This document shows positions 17,362 to 25,716 of a stretch of DNA of 64,000 nt, one piece after another (position 1 is the stretch's first letter; the number at the start of each line of letters is the position of its first letter). Origin of the DNA: Brevibacillus porteri. GTDB lineage: Bacteria; Bacillota; Bacilli; Brevibacillales; Brevibacillaceae. Position numbers and translations under genes: made by a program. The notes beneath the pieces are model-generated. The model ran no database searches and had not been told where the DNA came from. It saw only the letters and a list, made by a program, of their open reading frames with translations. The stretch lies in contig NZ_PXZO01000023.1 of the NCBI RefSeq assembly GCF_003013475.1, positions 1-64,000 on the forward strand, written 5' to 3'.

Positions 17362-18690
17362 TTAAATAGCTGCCTGTGATTTGTTCCGGTTATCCACGAC
17401 ACGAATCGCTTTTCCTTCGCTGCGCGTCAAAGAATTCGGCGGTTGCACCCGCAGCACCACGGACACGCCCAACGTATTTTTGATCTGATGGCAAATTTCT
17501 TTCACCAATGGCGAGAGAGCAGAGCTGTCATTTCCACTGATCTCATTTGCATATGCTGGTGTCAGCTCGCAGTGCACCTCAAAACGGTCGAGGGCACCAT
17601 CGCGTTCAATGACGACCTGGTAGTGTGGAGCCAATTGGTTGAACGTAAGCAAAACGGACTCGATCTCTGTCGGGAACACATTGACCCCGCGAATAATGAG
17701 CATGTCATCTACACGCCCTTTGATGCGCGACATACGCATGGTTGTCCGTCCGCACTTACAGGGCTCAGAATTGAGGGAAGCGATATCACCCGTACGGTAG
17801 CGCACAACCGGGAATGCTTCTTTCGTCAGTGACGTGAATACGAGCTCGCCTTCTTGTCCATATGGGAGCACTTCTCCAGTGCTTGGATCGATAATTTCTG
17901 CGTAGAAATGGTCTTCTGCGATATGCAGGCCATCCTGCCCTTCATGACATTCAATGGAAACACCTGGCCCCATCACTTCGCTCAGCCCGTAAATGTCCAC
18001 CGCTTTAATGTCGAGCTCATGCTCCAGTTGTACGCGCATTTCTTCCGACCACGGCTCTGCACCAAAAATCCCGTATTTGACACTCGTCTCACGCGGATCG
18101 ATTCCTTGCTTTTTCATCTCTTCCACGATGTTGAGGACATAGGATGGCGTTGCTGCAATGCCACGTGGCTTGAAGTCCTCGATCAACGTAATTTGACGGG
18201 AGGTATTGCCACCGGATACTGGCACTGCAACTGCGCCCATGTGCTCGATGCCGTTGTGCAGACCCAATCCGCCTGTAAAAAGGCCGTAGCCATACGCGTT
18301 ATGGAAAATGTCTCCCGGCTCTCCGCCCGCACAGCAAATGGCGCGCGCCACGATCTCCGCCCAATTCTCCAGGTCTTTTTTGGTGTAGCCGACAACAGTC
18401 GGTTTTCCTTTTGTCCCGGATGAACCGTGAATGCGTGCTACTTCCTTCATTTCGACTGCAAACAGATTGAATGGATAATTTTCTCGCAAATCTGTCTTTT
18501 TCATAAATGGAAGCTTCTGTATGTCTTCGATCGATTGGATATCTTCTGGTTTCACACCAGCTTCATTGAACGCCTTTGTGTGGAAAGGGACGCGCTCATA
18601 TACGCGTTTGACCGTTTCTTTCAAGCGTGCCAGTTGCAGTTCCGTCATTTTCTCTCTTGGTAGCGTTTCCATTTCTGTATTAAAGATCAT
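17362..18690 (-). CDS. paaK: Phenylacetate-CoA ligase
   Basis: The 442-residue protein is PaaK, which uses ATP to join phenylacetate with CoA, the first step of the pathway. The AMP-binding loop HGSSGTKGKPTVVGY (about 88-102), the PYGQEGELVFT segment and the hinge GRVDDMLIIRGVNVFPTEIE are present, as is the Cys pair PCKCGR found in this family. The length matches the family. It lies 56 bp after the crotonase at 18747 and 34 bp ahead of paaF. Confidence 0.95.
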   Translation of the reverse strand: MIFNTEMETLPREKMTELQLARLKETVKRVYERVPFHTKAFNEAGVKPEDIQSIEDIQKLPFMKKTDLRENYPFNLFAVEMKEVARIHGSSGTKGKPTVVGYTKKDLENWAEIVARAICCAGGEPGDIFHNAYGYGLFTGGLGLHNGIEHMGAVAVPVSGGNTSRQITLIEDFKPRGIAATPSYVLNIVEEMKKQGIDPRETSVKYGIFGAEPWSEEMRVQLEHELDIKAVDIYGLSEVMGPGVSIECHEGQDGLHIAEDHFYAEIIDPSTGEVLPYGQEGELVFTSLTKEAFPVVRYRTGDIASLNSEPCKCGRTTMRMSRIKGRVDDMLIIRGVNVFPTEIESVLLTFNQLAPHYQVVIERDGALDRFEVHCELTPAYANEISGNDSSALSPLVKEICHQIKNTLGVSVVLRVQPPNSLTRSEGKAIRVVDNRNKSQAAI

Positions 18691-18746
18691 GTCGCTTCCC
18701 TCATCCCCTTGCGTTATGACTCGGTAGGAGTACTTGTTTGAAAATG

Positions 18747-19532
18747 TTACTCACCCTTAAAAACTGGTTTTCGCTTTTCGCGAAAGGCTTCCAATGCTTC
18801 CAGACGATCTGTCGTGGGAATAATCACTTCATAACACATTGTTTCGATATCTAGACCTGTCTGCAAATCGACACTGCTTCCGCGATCAATGGCTGATTTT
18901 GCCTGATACACAGCCAGCGGAGCATTTGCTAAAATCTCGTCTGCCAGCCCCATTGTCAGCTCACGCAGCTCCTCTGTATCTTTTGCAACAGCATTTACAA
19001 AACCGATTTGATACGCTTCCTGCGCTTGGATGCGCCTGGCAGTCAGGATCAGCTCCTTTGCTTTGGAGGGTCCGATTAAGCGAGACAACCGCTGCGTACC
19101 ACCCGCACCAGGAATGATGCCCAAGCTCACCTCTGTCAGACCCATTTTGGCATCTGCGACGGCATAGCGGAAATCACAGGCCAGCGCCAGTTCAAAACCC
19201 CCGCCAAACGCAAATCCGTTAATCATGGCAATCGTCGGCTGCGGAAGCCTCTCCAACGCAGTAAATACATCGCGGATTTTGCGGACATTGCGGCGTACCT
19301 GCTGTTCCGTCAGTGTACGGCGCTCCTTCAAATCTGCCCCTGCGCTAAATGCTCGCCCTTCTGCCTTCACGATGACCACGCGAATCTCTTTTGCATCCAG
19401 ACGTACCTGCTCAATCAAGTTTCCCAGGCGCTCCAATGTATCGTAGTTCAGCGCATTCAACTCATCTGGGCGATTCAGCGTAATCAGTCCTATATGTCCT
19501 TCACGTTCAAATCGAACGCTCTCTTCCATCAT
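18747..19532 (-). CDS. Enoyl-CoA hydratase/isomerase family protein
   Basis: The 261-residue crotonase has both hydratase glutamates, in FGGGFELALACD and LTEVSLGIIPGAGG. It is the third crotonase in this cluster. The start is placed at 19532, whose A is shared with the stop codon of the preceding thioesterase gene (TGATG), with AAGGAGG six bases ahead. It may serve beta-oxidation of the C6 or C8 intermediates or of side chains of phenylalkanoates. The exact substrate is not visible. Confidence 0.85.
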   Translation of the reverse strand: MMEESVRFEREGHIGLITLNRPDELNALNYDTLERLGNLIEQVRLDAKEIRVVIVKAEGRAFSAGADLKERRTLTEQQVRRNVRKIRDVFTALERLPQPTIAMINGFAFGGGFELALACDFRYAVADAKMGLTEVSLGIIPGAGGTQRLSRLIGPSKAKELILTARRIQAQEAYQIGFVNAVAKDTEELRELTMGLADEILANAPLAVYQAKSAIDRGSSVDLQTGLDIETMCYEVIIPTTDRLEALEAFREKRKPVFKGE

Positions 19533-19933
19533 CAACGTCCTCCTTGTGCAGGCGGGTTAACCCGTGCATACGTTCCGGTAGCAAAAGCCACAAGCTTGCC
19601 ATCACAAGTCACGCGTGCTTCCATCACGATCAAGCTTTTTCCTTGTTTCAATACATGGGATTGTGCCTCGAGTACCTCACCGCGAGCTGGGTGCAGGTAT
19701 TGAATCTTGCTCTCCACCGTCACACATTGCTGTACACCATCCACATGAGGTGCTGCCCCATGCCCCATTGCCACATCGGCTAGTGTCGCCGTAACACCTC
19801 CGTGTACGACACCTTCGATGCTATTGAACAGCTCGGGGCGAATTTTCAGTGCTACCTTACAGCCCTGTTCATCTCGGTGCACAACTTCTATGCCCAGGTA
19901 GTGATTGAATCGATTACGGATCTCCACTGACAT
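19532..19933 (-). CDS. PaaI-family hotdog thioesterase
   Basis: The 133-residue protein is a hotdog-fold thioesterase with the conserved segment EGVVHGGVTATLADVAMG, where the HGG loop and the Asp bind and attack acyl-CoA. ATG 19933 follows AAGGGGGC. It is translationally coupled with the crotonase downstream. Together with the PaaI gene upstream and the FlK-like gene it makes three hotdog thioesterases in one cluster. Confidence 0.82.
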   Translation of the reverse strand: MSVEIRNRFNHYLGIEVVHRDEQGCKVALKIRPELFNSIEGVVHGGVTATLADVAMGHGAAPHVDGVQQCVTVESKIQYLHPARGEVLEAQSHVLKQGKSLIVMEARVTCDGKLVAFATGTYARVNPPAQGGR

Positions 19934-20026
19934 CTTTGCCCCCTTTCTCGTATCGTCTTGAAACAGTGAAAGGAGCCTAAGCACGTGGCTTTTGGCATCC
20001 TTTCTCCGTTTTATTTTCGCTGTCAG

Positions 20027-20488
20027 TTATTCGTTTTCGTCGATTTCGACGAAGTAATCACTTTTCCGGTAAGCCAGTGCATCCAGTGTCGCTACCAATC
20101 CATGCTCCGTTTCTACGCGAATACGGTACCAGGCTGTTCGATTGTTTTTCTTCTCTTCGGTCGCGGTTGCCACCAAGCGATTCCCTTTCATGGCAGCAGC
20201 CAAAAATCCGATGTTCATCGACAGTGCTACAGACGTTTTGCCATAGGAATTACAGGCCGCTGCAAAAACAAAGTCTGCCAGGGAGAAGATGATTGCGCCA
20301 TGAGCGGTGCCATGTGCATTCAGCATATGCTCGGCAACAGTGACTTCCGCAGTCGCCGTTCCTTCTCCCAGCTCAATCAGCTTGATGCCTAAAAATTGCG
20401 CAAATGGATCTTGCTTTAGCTTCTCACAAATCTCTGTGTAATGCTTCTGATGGATCGCTTGTTCGTCTATCAATCTTTTCGTGGTCAT
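20027..20488 (-). CDS. paaI: PaaI, hydroxyphenylacetyl-CoA thioesterase
   Basis: The 153-residue protein matches PaaI: the start DPFAQFLGIKLIELGEGTATAEV and the catalytic segment NAHGTAHGAIIFSLADFVFA are characteristic. PaaI frees CoA from ring-hydroxylated or epoxide dead-end products and so prevents CoA depletion. It overlaps nothing and lies 2 bp after the EthD-like gene, so both share one promoter. A 93-bp gap separates it from the next thioesterase. Confidence 0.9.
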   Translation of the reverse strand: MTTKRLIDEQAIHQKHYTEICEKLKQDPFAQFLGIKLIELGEGTATAEVTVAEHMLNAHGTAHGAIIFSLADFVFAAACNSYGKTSVALSMNIGFLAAAMKGNRLVATATEEKKNNRTAWYRIRVETEHGLVATLDALAYRKSDYFVEIDENE

Positions 20489-20490
20489 GA

Positions 20491-20793
20491 TTAAACTACT
20501 TCTGCAAAATGCATGGACACAATTGGTCCAGCGAAACCACGGAGGTCTTTTCCTGCTGCGCGACCTTCAGGCGATGACAACGCTTCCATCAAGGCTTCTT
20601 TTGATTCAAAGTACATTTCTGCCATCAGATGCAGGTCGGATTCTCCCATTGGTGTTCCATAGATTTTGCTCACTTCCATTTTGATTAAGCCAGGCATTTT
20701 CTCTGCCAATGGGCCATGTACCTCGAAATAGTGCTTGTCAAAAGCATCGATATCTTCGGGCTTGCGATAAATCGCTACCAATTTCACCATCAT
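20491..20793 (-). CDS. EthD-family small protein
   Basis: The 100-residue protein is a ferredoxin-like-fold EthD family member (LVAIYRKPEDIDAFDKHYFEVHGPLAEKMPGL and the C-terminal DLRGFAGPIVSMHF). Members often sit in degradation operons and help mono-oxygenases or act as small isomerase-like enzymes; the role here is not known. Start 20793 or 20790 (double ATG after AGGGA). It is the first gene of the upper paa transcript, directly after a well-formed promoter with a putative operator. Confidence 0.8.
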   Translation of the reverse strand: MMVKLVAIYRKPEDIDAFDKHYFEVHGPLAEKMPGLIKMEVSKIYGTPMGESDLHLMAEMYFESKEALMEALSSPEGRAAGKDLRGFAGPIVSMHFAEVV

Positions 20794-20843
20794 GATCCCT
20801 GCTTTCCTCAGATTATAGTTGTAATGTGTGACGACTAATTCAT

Positions 20844-20860
20844 ATAACGTTATTTTAACG
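20844..20860 (-). promoter_or_regulatory. Candidate PaaX operator at the ethD-paaI promoter
   Basis: ATAACGTTATTTTAACG contains the 10-bp perfect palindrome ATAACGTTAT. It lies 15 bp downstream of the -10 box, over the start of transcription, which is the classical place for a repressor. The same pattern with the same flanks occurs upstream of paaX. Confidence 0.55.
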
Positions 20861-20875
20861 CATGTTAATATTTTT

Positions 20876-20904
20876 ATTATATAAAGCCTTTGTGACAGGT
20901 GCAA
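20876..20904 (-). promoter_or_regulatory. Sigma-A type promoter of the upper paa transcript
   Basis: On the minus strand TTGCAC (20899-20904) and a perfect TATAAT (20876-20881) are 17 bp apart. It is the only strong promoter seen ahead of ethD-paaI and could start the run of genes down to 11264 or beyond. Confidence 0.7.
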
Positions 20905-21032
20905 GTATTTTTCAAAAAGCAAGAAAACTCTGCCTGTTTTCACGCTCCCTTCTCTTTATGTTTATGACTGGGAAAAGGCTGACAGAATAGGCTTCGATGA
21001 GGTGTCTTCCATCTTTTGTGGTCGGGGGAAGC

Positions 21033-21103
21033 CCTGCCACATGTTTTCCAGTCGCCTATATCCTCTCTGCGTTCGGGCGGTCTCCTTCCAAACATGTGAC
21101 AGG
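21033..21103. repeat. Imperfect hairpin with 14-bp arms
   Basis: CCTGCCACATGTTT (21033-21046) and its near-complement AAACATGTGACAGG (21090-21103) face each other with one mismatch and a 43-base loop. It lies in the non-coding gap between the paa island and cta. There is no T run, so it is not an ordinary terminator. Confidence 0.55.
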
Positions 21104-21208
21104 ACTTTCGTACAGCTGTGGTTGCCTTCGATTATTCAAAACATTTGTTGGGGAATTTCAAGGAGTCCTCGTTGAAATAGCTTTCTCGGAATTTAATAAA
21201 AGCCCCGT

Positions 21209-21415
21209 GGGAAGAAGCGAATTTCCAGTCCAAGCGCCTCTGGAGCCCGACCCAGCGGAGGGATGAATGGCGGGAATGGTTTTAGCTTCAGCCTCTGCTA
21301 CCCCTTCTTCGAAACTGCTACTTTTGAAGCGTTCCCGCCATTCATTCCGGAGCGGACAGTTCCACCCCCTTGCAGGGCGTAGGCCGAAGCGTAGACTGGA
21401 AATTCGCTTCTTCCC
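21209..21415. repeat. 207-bp inverted-repeat element with perfect 22-bp ends
   Basis: The first 22 bases (21209-21230) and the last 22 (21394-21415) are exact reverse complements. Inside, a second exact 14-bp inverted repeat lies at 21263-21276 and 21332-21345, and GCTTCA/TGAAGC forms a third pair. The whole unit could fold into one branched stem. The form suggests a small non-autonomous mobile element or a structured RNA; no ORF in it looks real. An end-like motif (TTCTTCCCC, then CCACTACAGCT) recurs at 33435-33456. Confidence 0.7.
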
Positions 21416-21438
21416 CTCCACTACAGCTCCTTAAAACG

Positions 21439-21472
21439 CAAAAAAGAGGACAGACCCAATGTCTGTCCTCTT
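21439..21472 (-). terminator. Terminator of the cta operon
   Basis: AAGAGGACAGAC (21444-21455) and GTCTGTCCTCTT (21461-21472) form a perfect 12-bp stem with a five-base loop, and a run of T follows on the minus strand. It lies 17 bp after the ctaF stop codon. Confidence 0.9.
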
Positions 21473-21488
21473 CTATTCGCTCCACTTC

Positions 21489-21806
21489 CTAGACCCAAAC
21501 CCAGAAAATAAAGACGAAAATTGCCAACAGGATTACGAATAACCCTGCAAAAATACTGATACGTGCAAACTCATGACCTTTTTGATCCATGTGCATCCAG
21601 ACATACAGCTGGAAAAACGCTTGAACGAAGGCCAAAGCAACGATGAATGGTACGGTAAAACCTGATGGAATTGCTTCATACGCCACTGCAATGAATGCCA
21701 GTGCAGTCAATACGAGAGATCCGATGAAAGCAACTAGGTGTCTTTTCGGACCCTCGTGTTTGACTTTCGGCTTGCGTACCTCTTCATTATGAGCTTGTGC
21801 TCCCAT
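21489..21806 (-). CDS. ctaF: Cytochrome caa3 oxidase subunit IV (CtaF)
   Basis: The 105-residue protein has three hydrophobic segments (about 25-47, 53-75 and 83-105) and the subunit IV motif AFFQLYVWMHMDQKGHEFA. It is the last gene of ctaCDEF and starts 3 bp after ctaE. The subunit helps assemble the CuB site in relatives. Length agrees with the family. Confidence 0.93.
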   Translation of the reverse strand: MGAQAHNEEVRKPKVKHEGPKRHLVAFIGSLVLTALAFIAVAYEAIPSGFTVPFIVALAFVQAFFQLYVWMHMDQKGHEFARISIFAGLFVILLAIFVFIFWVWV

Positions 21807-21809
21807 AGA

Positions 21810-22436
21810 TTATCCCACCTTTCCACCGATCATACCCATGAGATATACCACGGTAAAGATGAATACCCATACAACGTCGATAAAGTGCCAGTACAGACAT
21901 GCCAGATAGAACTTCGGTGCAGTTACTACCGTCAGGCCCTTTTTCGTCGCAGATACTTGCAAAAGGATGATCCAGCTAATCCCGAACGCTACGTGAGCTC
22001 CGTGGAATCCAACCAAGGTGTAGAAGGCAGATGAGAATGCACTTGTTGACATTTTCAGTCCTTCATTCACATAGTGTACAAACTCGTAAATCTCCAAAGC
22101 AAGGAAGCCGAGACCGAGCAATACAGTGATGGTCAGCCAAAGCTGAATCTTCTTCAGGTCTTTCTTGTGCAGAGCCAGCGTAGCCATAACACTTGTCATC
22201 GAGCTGGTAAGCAAGAGAAGTGTTGCCACGGCAACGAGATTCATGTCAAACAATGATTGGGATGTCGGTCCACCATTTGCCTGATCACGAAGAGCGATAA
22301 ATGTTGCAAACAAGGAACCGAAGAGAACTGTCTCTCCACCGAGGAAGAGCCAGAAGCCAAGAACCTTATTCTTGCCTTCAAGGGTGGCTTTTTCCGGTTC
22401 GTCAGGCAATACTGCATGTGCATGATGGTTAGCCAT
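21810..22436 (-). CDS. ctaE: Cytochrome caa3 oxidase subunit III (CtaE)
   Basis: The 208-residue protein has five hydrophobic segments and the family motif FYTLVGFHGAHVAFGISWI plus WHFIDVVWVFIFTVVYL at the C terminus. It is the short five-helix form of subunit III. Its ATG overlaps the stop codon of ctaD. It stabilises subunit I of the terminal oxidase in the cytoplasmic membrane. Confidence 0.95.
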   Translation of the reverse strand: MANHHAHAVLPDEPEKATLEGKNKVLGFWLFLGGETVLFGSLFATFIALRDQANGGPTSQSLFDMNLVAVATLLLLTSSMTSVMATLALHKKDLKKIQLWLTITVLLGLGFLALEIYEFVHYVNEGLKMSTSAFSSAFYTLVGFHGAHVAFGISWIILLQVSATKKGLTVVTAPKFYLACLYWHFIDVVWVFIFTVVYLMGMIGGKVG

Positions 22437-24280
22437 TAAGCCTTTACCCCTTTCTCGTCGAGTTCATCCTCATGAATGTGATAACCTGGATCGTCTTTCA
22501 CAGAACGGGTAAACATGCAGCCCAGTGTAAAGAGCAATCCAATAACTACGACCACGTAGTTGTGGTAGATAAAGCCATAACCTGCAATGAACAGACCGAG
22601 AGACATCAAGAATGGCAGGAACGATGGTGATGGCATGTGAATGTCACCGATTGGTTCTGCAGGTGTCATACCTTTGTTACCAGCCATCTTCTCAACCCAC
22701 AACGCATCCAAACCACGAACGAGAGGGGTTTGAACAAAGTTGTATTCTGGTGGCGGCGAAGGAATCGCCCATTCGAGTGAACGTCCATCCCATGGATCTG
22801 CAGGAGCGCGTTTGGAGCTTTTCGCTGCAACGACTACGTTGATCAAGAATAGGATGGTACCGATCGTCATACCAAATGCACCAATCGTACTGATAAAGTT
22901 CCCCATATCCAAGTTCTGATCTTTGAGGTATGTAAAGACGCGGCGCGGCATCCCCATCAGACCCAGGAAGTGTTGCGGGAAGAAGGTAAGGTGGAAACCA
23001 ATGAAGAACGTCCAGAAGTTCCATTTACCGATTGTTTCGTTCAGCATTTTACCGAACATTTTCGGCCACCAGTAGTAAAGACCAGCGAAGAGACCGAATA
23101 CGAGCCCCCCTACGATAACGTAGTGGAAGTGAGCAACTACGAAATAACTGTCATGATATTGGTAGTCAGCTGGCGGAACCGCAAGCATAACCCCTGTCAT
23201 ACCACCGATTGTGAACGTCGGGATAAATCCTACTGCAAACAGGTTTGCGGTAGGGAAGCGGATTTGACCGCCCCACATGGTCAACAGCCAGTTAAAGATT
23301 TTGATACCTGTAGGAACAGCAATCAACATGGTTGCAAGTCCAAACAGCGTGTTGGCAATTGCGCCCAAACCTGTTGTGAACATGTGGTGAGCCCACACCA
23401 TGAAGCCCAAGAAACCGATCAGCGCAGTTGCAAATACCATGGAGCTGTAACCAAACAGACGCTTTCTTGAGAATGTAGAAACCACTTCAGAAATGATACC
23501 GAATGCTGGGAGAATCAAAATGTATACTTCGGGGTGACCGAAGATCCAGAACAAGTGCTCCCAGATAACAACATTACCACCTGCGTCAGGGTTGAAAAAG
23601 TTTCCGCCGAACAAACGGTCAAACATCAACAGAACCAAACCAACCGTAATCGCAGGGAATGCGAAGAGGATCAAACCGGATGTAATAAAGGACGACCAGG
23701 TGAACATTGGCATACGCATGAATGTCATACCTGGAGCACGCATGTTGATGATGGTAACCAAGAAGTTAATACCACCAATCAGCGTTCCGAGACCGGCAAT
23801 TTGCAAACCGAGTACGTAGAAGTCTACGCCGATTCCACTGTATTGATTCAAAGCCAAAGTTGTATACGATGTCCAACCAGCATCAGGTGCGCCACCCAAG
23901 AACCAGCTTGTGTTCAGTAGCACTCCCCCGAAGAAGAATAGCCAGAATCCGAGTGCGTTAACAAACGGGAATGCTACGTCGCGTGCACCAATTTGAAGGG
24001 GAACAATCGCGTTCATCAAAGCAAAAATGATCGGCATAACTGCCAAGAAAATCATCGTGGTGCCGTGCATCGTAATTAATTCGTTAAACGTCTTGGCACC
24101 AACCAATTGAATCTCTGGGTACATCAACTGCAAACGAATCAGCAGGGCTTCCAAACCACCGGCCAAGAAGAAAATTCCACCTGCAATCAGATACAGGATC
24201 GCAATTTTCTTATGGTCCACTGTCGTAAGATAATCCCACAGCCCCGAGCGATTTGGTGCATGAGAAGCATGTGCAGACAC
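22436..24280 (-). CDS. ctaD: Cytochrome caa3 oxidase subunit I (CtaD)
   Basis: The 614-residue protein is the catalytic haem-copper subunit. Segments with the CuB and haem ligands are intact: FWIFGHPEVYILILP, WAHHMFTTG and VAHFHYVIVGG, and the low-spin haem His in TMHGTTMIF-type sequence near residue 70. It reduces oxygen to water and pumps protons, taking electrons from the cytochrome c domain of CtaC. It lies between ctaC (71-bp gap) and ctaE. Confidence 0.96.
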   Translation of the reverse strand: MSAHASHAPNRSGLWDYLTTVDHKKIAILYLIAGGIFFLAGGLEALLIRLQLMYPEIQLVGAKTFNELITMHGTTMIFLAVMPIIFALMNAIVPLQIGARDVAFPFVNALGFWLFFFGGVLLNTSWFLGGAPDAGWTSYTTLALNQYSGIGVDFYVLGLQIAGLGTLIGGINFLVTIINMRAPGMTFMRMPMFTWSSFITSGLILFAFPAITVGLVLLMFDRLFGGNFFNPDAGGNVVIWEHLFWIFGHPEVYILILPAFGIISEVVSTFSRKRLFGYSSMVFATALIGFLGFMVWAHHMFTTGLGAIANTLFGLATMLIAVPTGIKIFNWLLTMWGGQIRFPTANLFAVGFIPTFTIGGMTGVMLAVPPADYQYHDSYFVVAHFHYVIVGGLVFGLFAGLYYWWPKMFGKMLNETIGKWNFWTFFIGFHLTFFPQHFLGLMGMPRRVFTYLKDQNLDMGNFISTIGAFGMTIGTILFLINVVVAAKSSKRAPADPWDGRSLEWAIPSPPPEYNFVQTPLVRGLDALWVEKMAGNKGMTPAEPIGDIHMPSPSFLPFLMSLGLFIAGYGFIYHNYVVVVIGLLFTLGCMFTRSVKDDPGYHIHEDELDEKGVKA

Positions 24281-24351
24281 GGGTTTACCTCCTTTTTAAG
24301 CGTCACTGCCTATGACGATTGTCAATGCAATAAGTTTTATGAGGCTTTACT

Positions 24352-25380
24352 TTACTTTTTTTCGCTTACGCTCAATGTCTCCATGTACTCTACAAGCGCT
24401 TTCACTTGGTTTTCTTCGAGATTGAGGTTAGGCATTTTGTTGCCCGGCTTCATTTTTTGCGGATCTTTCAGCCACTCTGCAATGTTTTGAGGCGTATGTG
24501 CTTTGATACCTGCTACACGTTCGCGATCTGCAAAGTTAGTCAGGTTTGGACCCATCTTACCGCCTTTACCTGCCACAGCGTGACATCCCAAACAGCTCTT
24601 ATCGAAGATTTGTTGACCTTCTGCAGCCAGTGGAGAAGTTGCCGTTACAGGCTCTTTTGCCTGAACGCCCTTCATGTTAGCTACCCAAGTGTCAAAATCT
24701 GCTTGTTCCTTTACTTCTACCTTGAAGTCCATCAAGGCATGGGACGCTCCACAGAGCTCCGCACATTTACCGTAGTAAATGCCTGTTTTGTCTGCTTGCA
24801 GCCACAATTTGTTTTCTTGCCCTGGGTTCGTATCGATTTTACCGCCCAATGCAGGAATCCAGAATGCGTGCTTAACATCAGACGCTGATAATACGAATTG
24901 AACCTTTTTGCCAACTGGTAATACCAAGTCTTGTGCAGTCGATACGCCAAGATCAGGATACTCGAATTCCCACCAGAATTGGTGAGCGGTAACCTTTACT
25001 TGAACTGCTTCCTCTTTCGGGTACTCCTTGTGCAGTGCGAATCCGGTAGTAACAGTTGGAATCGCCATGATGATCAGGAGCAAGAAAGGAATTACCGTCC
25101 AAAGAATTTCAAGTGCATGATTTCCTTCGACCTGCTTAGGAATACCTTGCTGTCCGGGACGCTTACGATAACGGATAAGGACGTACGTAAAGATCGTCAT
25201 AACGACAATGAAGACGCCGATCATGATAGCGGAGGACAGCTTCATCAGGTCAAACTGCATCGCAGCTACCGGACCAGAGGGCTTGAGCGCTGAGAGCTCA
25301 TCTTTGCCACACCCGGTTAACACTAGCGCCAGCAGAGCAAACAGGGAAAACTGACGCCAATACTGTTGCCAACCCTTCAT
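24352..25380 (-). CDS. ctaC: Cytochrome caa3 oxidase subunit II with cytochrome c domain (CtaC)
   Basis: The 342-residue protein is a lipoprotein (lipobox LTGC, Cys24) with two transmembrane helices (about 47-70 and 92-114) and an external CuA domain. CuA ligands are seen: His171, Cys206, Cys210, His214 and Met217. A C-terminal cytochrome c domain carries CLGCH (Cys263, Cys266, His267), which marks the caa3 type. It takes electrons from cytochrome c or the bc complex. First gene of ctaCDEF. Confidence 0.96.
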   Translation of the reverse strand: MKGWQQYWRQFSLFALLALVLTGCGKDELSALKPSGPVAAMQFDLMKLSSAIMIGVFIVVMTIFTYVLIRYRKRPGQQGIPKQVEGNHALEILWTVIPFLLLIIMAIPTVTTGFALHKEYPKEEAVQVKVTAHQFWWEFEYPDLGVSTAQDLVLPVGKKVQFVLSASDVKHAFWIPALGGKIDTNPGQENKLWLQADKTGIYYGKCAELCGASHALMDFKVEVKEQADFDTWVANMKGVQAKEPVTATSPLAAEGQQIFDKSCLGCHAVAGKGGKMGPNLTNFADRERVAGIKAHTPQNIAEWLKDPQKMKPGNKMPNLNLEENQVKALVEYMETLSVSEKK

Positions 25381-25637
25381 ACCAATGAACCCCTCTTTCT
25401 TCGTGTTGGTAACGTTCTAGCCACGCCTACAACTAGAAGTTTTCGTACTTTTCTATCTGAATGAAGAAATCGCATTCAATACTTTCCACAACTATAATGC
25501 CCAAACAGGAAAAGTATTAGCAGCAATTCCAAAAACAAACAGGAAAGTAAGGGGCAGTATTGCACACTTCTACCCAAGCGTGGTAACCATTTAAGTATAC
25601 ATAAATTTTCCTTAATACAAAGGCTATTTGTTATGAT

Positions 25638-25670
25638 TTTGTTAACAAATTTATGAACAAATTTGTGAAC
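25638..25670. promoter_or_regulatory. 12-bp palindrome and tandem repeat upstream of the SDR gene
   Basis: TTTGTTAACAAA (25638-25649) is a perfect palindrome. It overlaps a tandem direct repeat with units AACAAATTTATG (25644-25655) and AACAAATTTGTG (25656-25667) followed by AAC. The block ends 46 bp before the start of the SDR gene and may be an operator. The remainder of 25381-25716 shows no gene I accept and must hold the ctaC and SDR promoters. Confidence 0.4.
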
Positions 25671-25716
25671 TTTGCAGTTAAACCCTACCATAACTTCCAA
25701 ATCAAAGGAGAATTTC

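Noticed and set aside
19934-20026. Terminator between paaI and the next thioesterase gene
   Set aside because: GAAAGGA and TCCTTTC can pair with a bulge, but no T run follows on either strand.
20997-21421. Short frames on both strands across the inverted repeats
   Set aside because: They follow from the repeats, have no ribosome binding site and no protein-like pattern.
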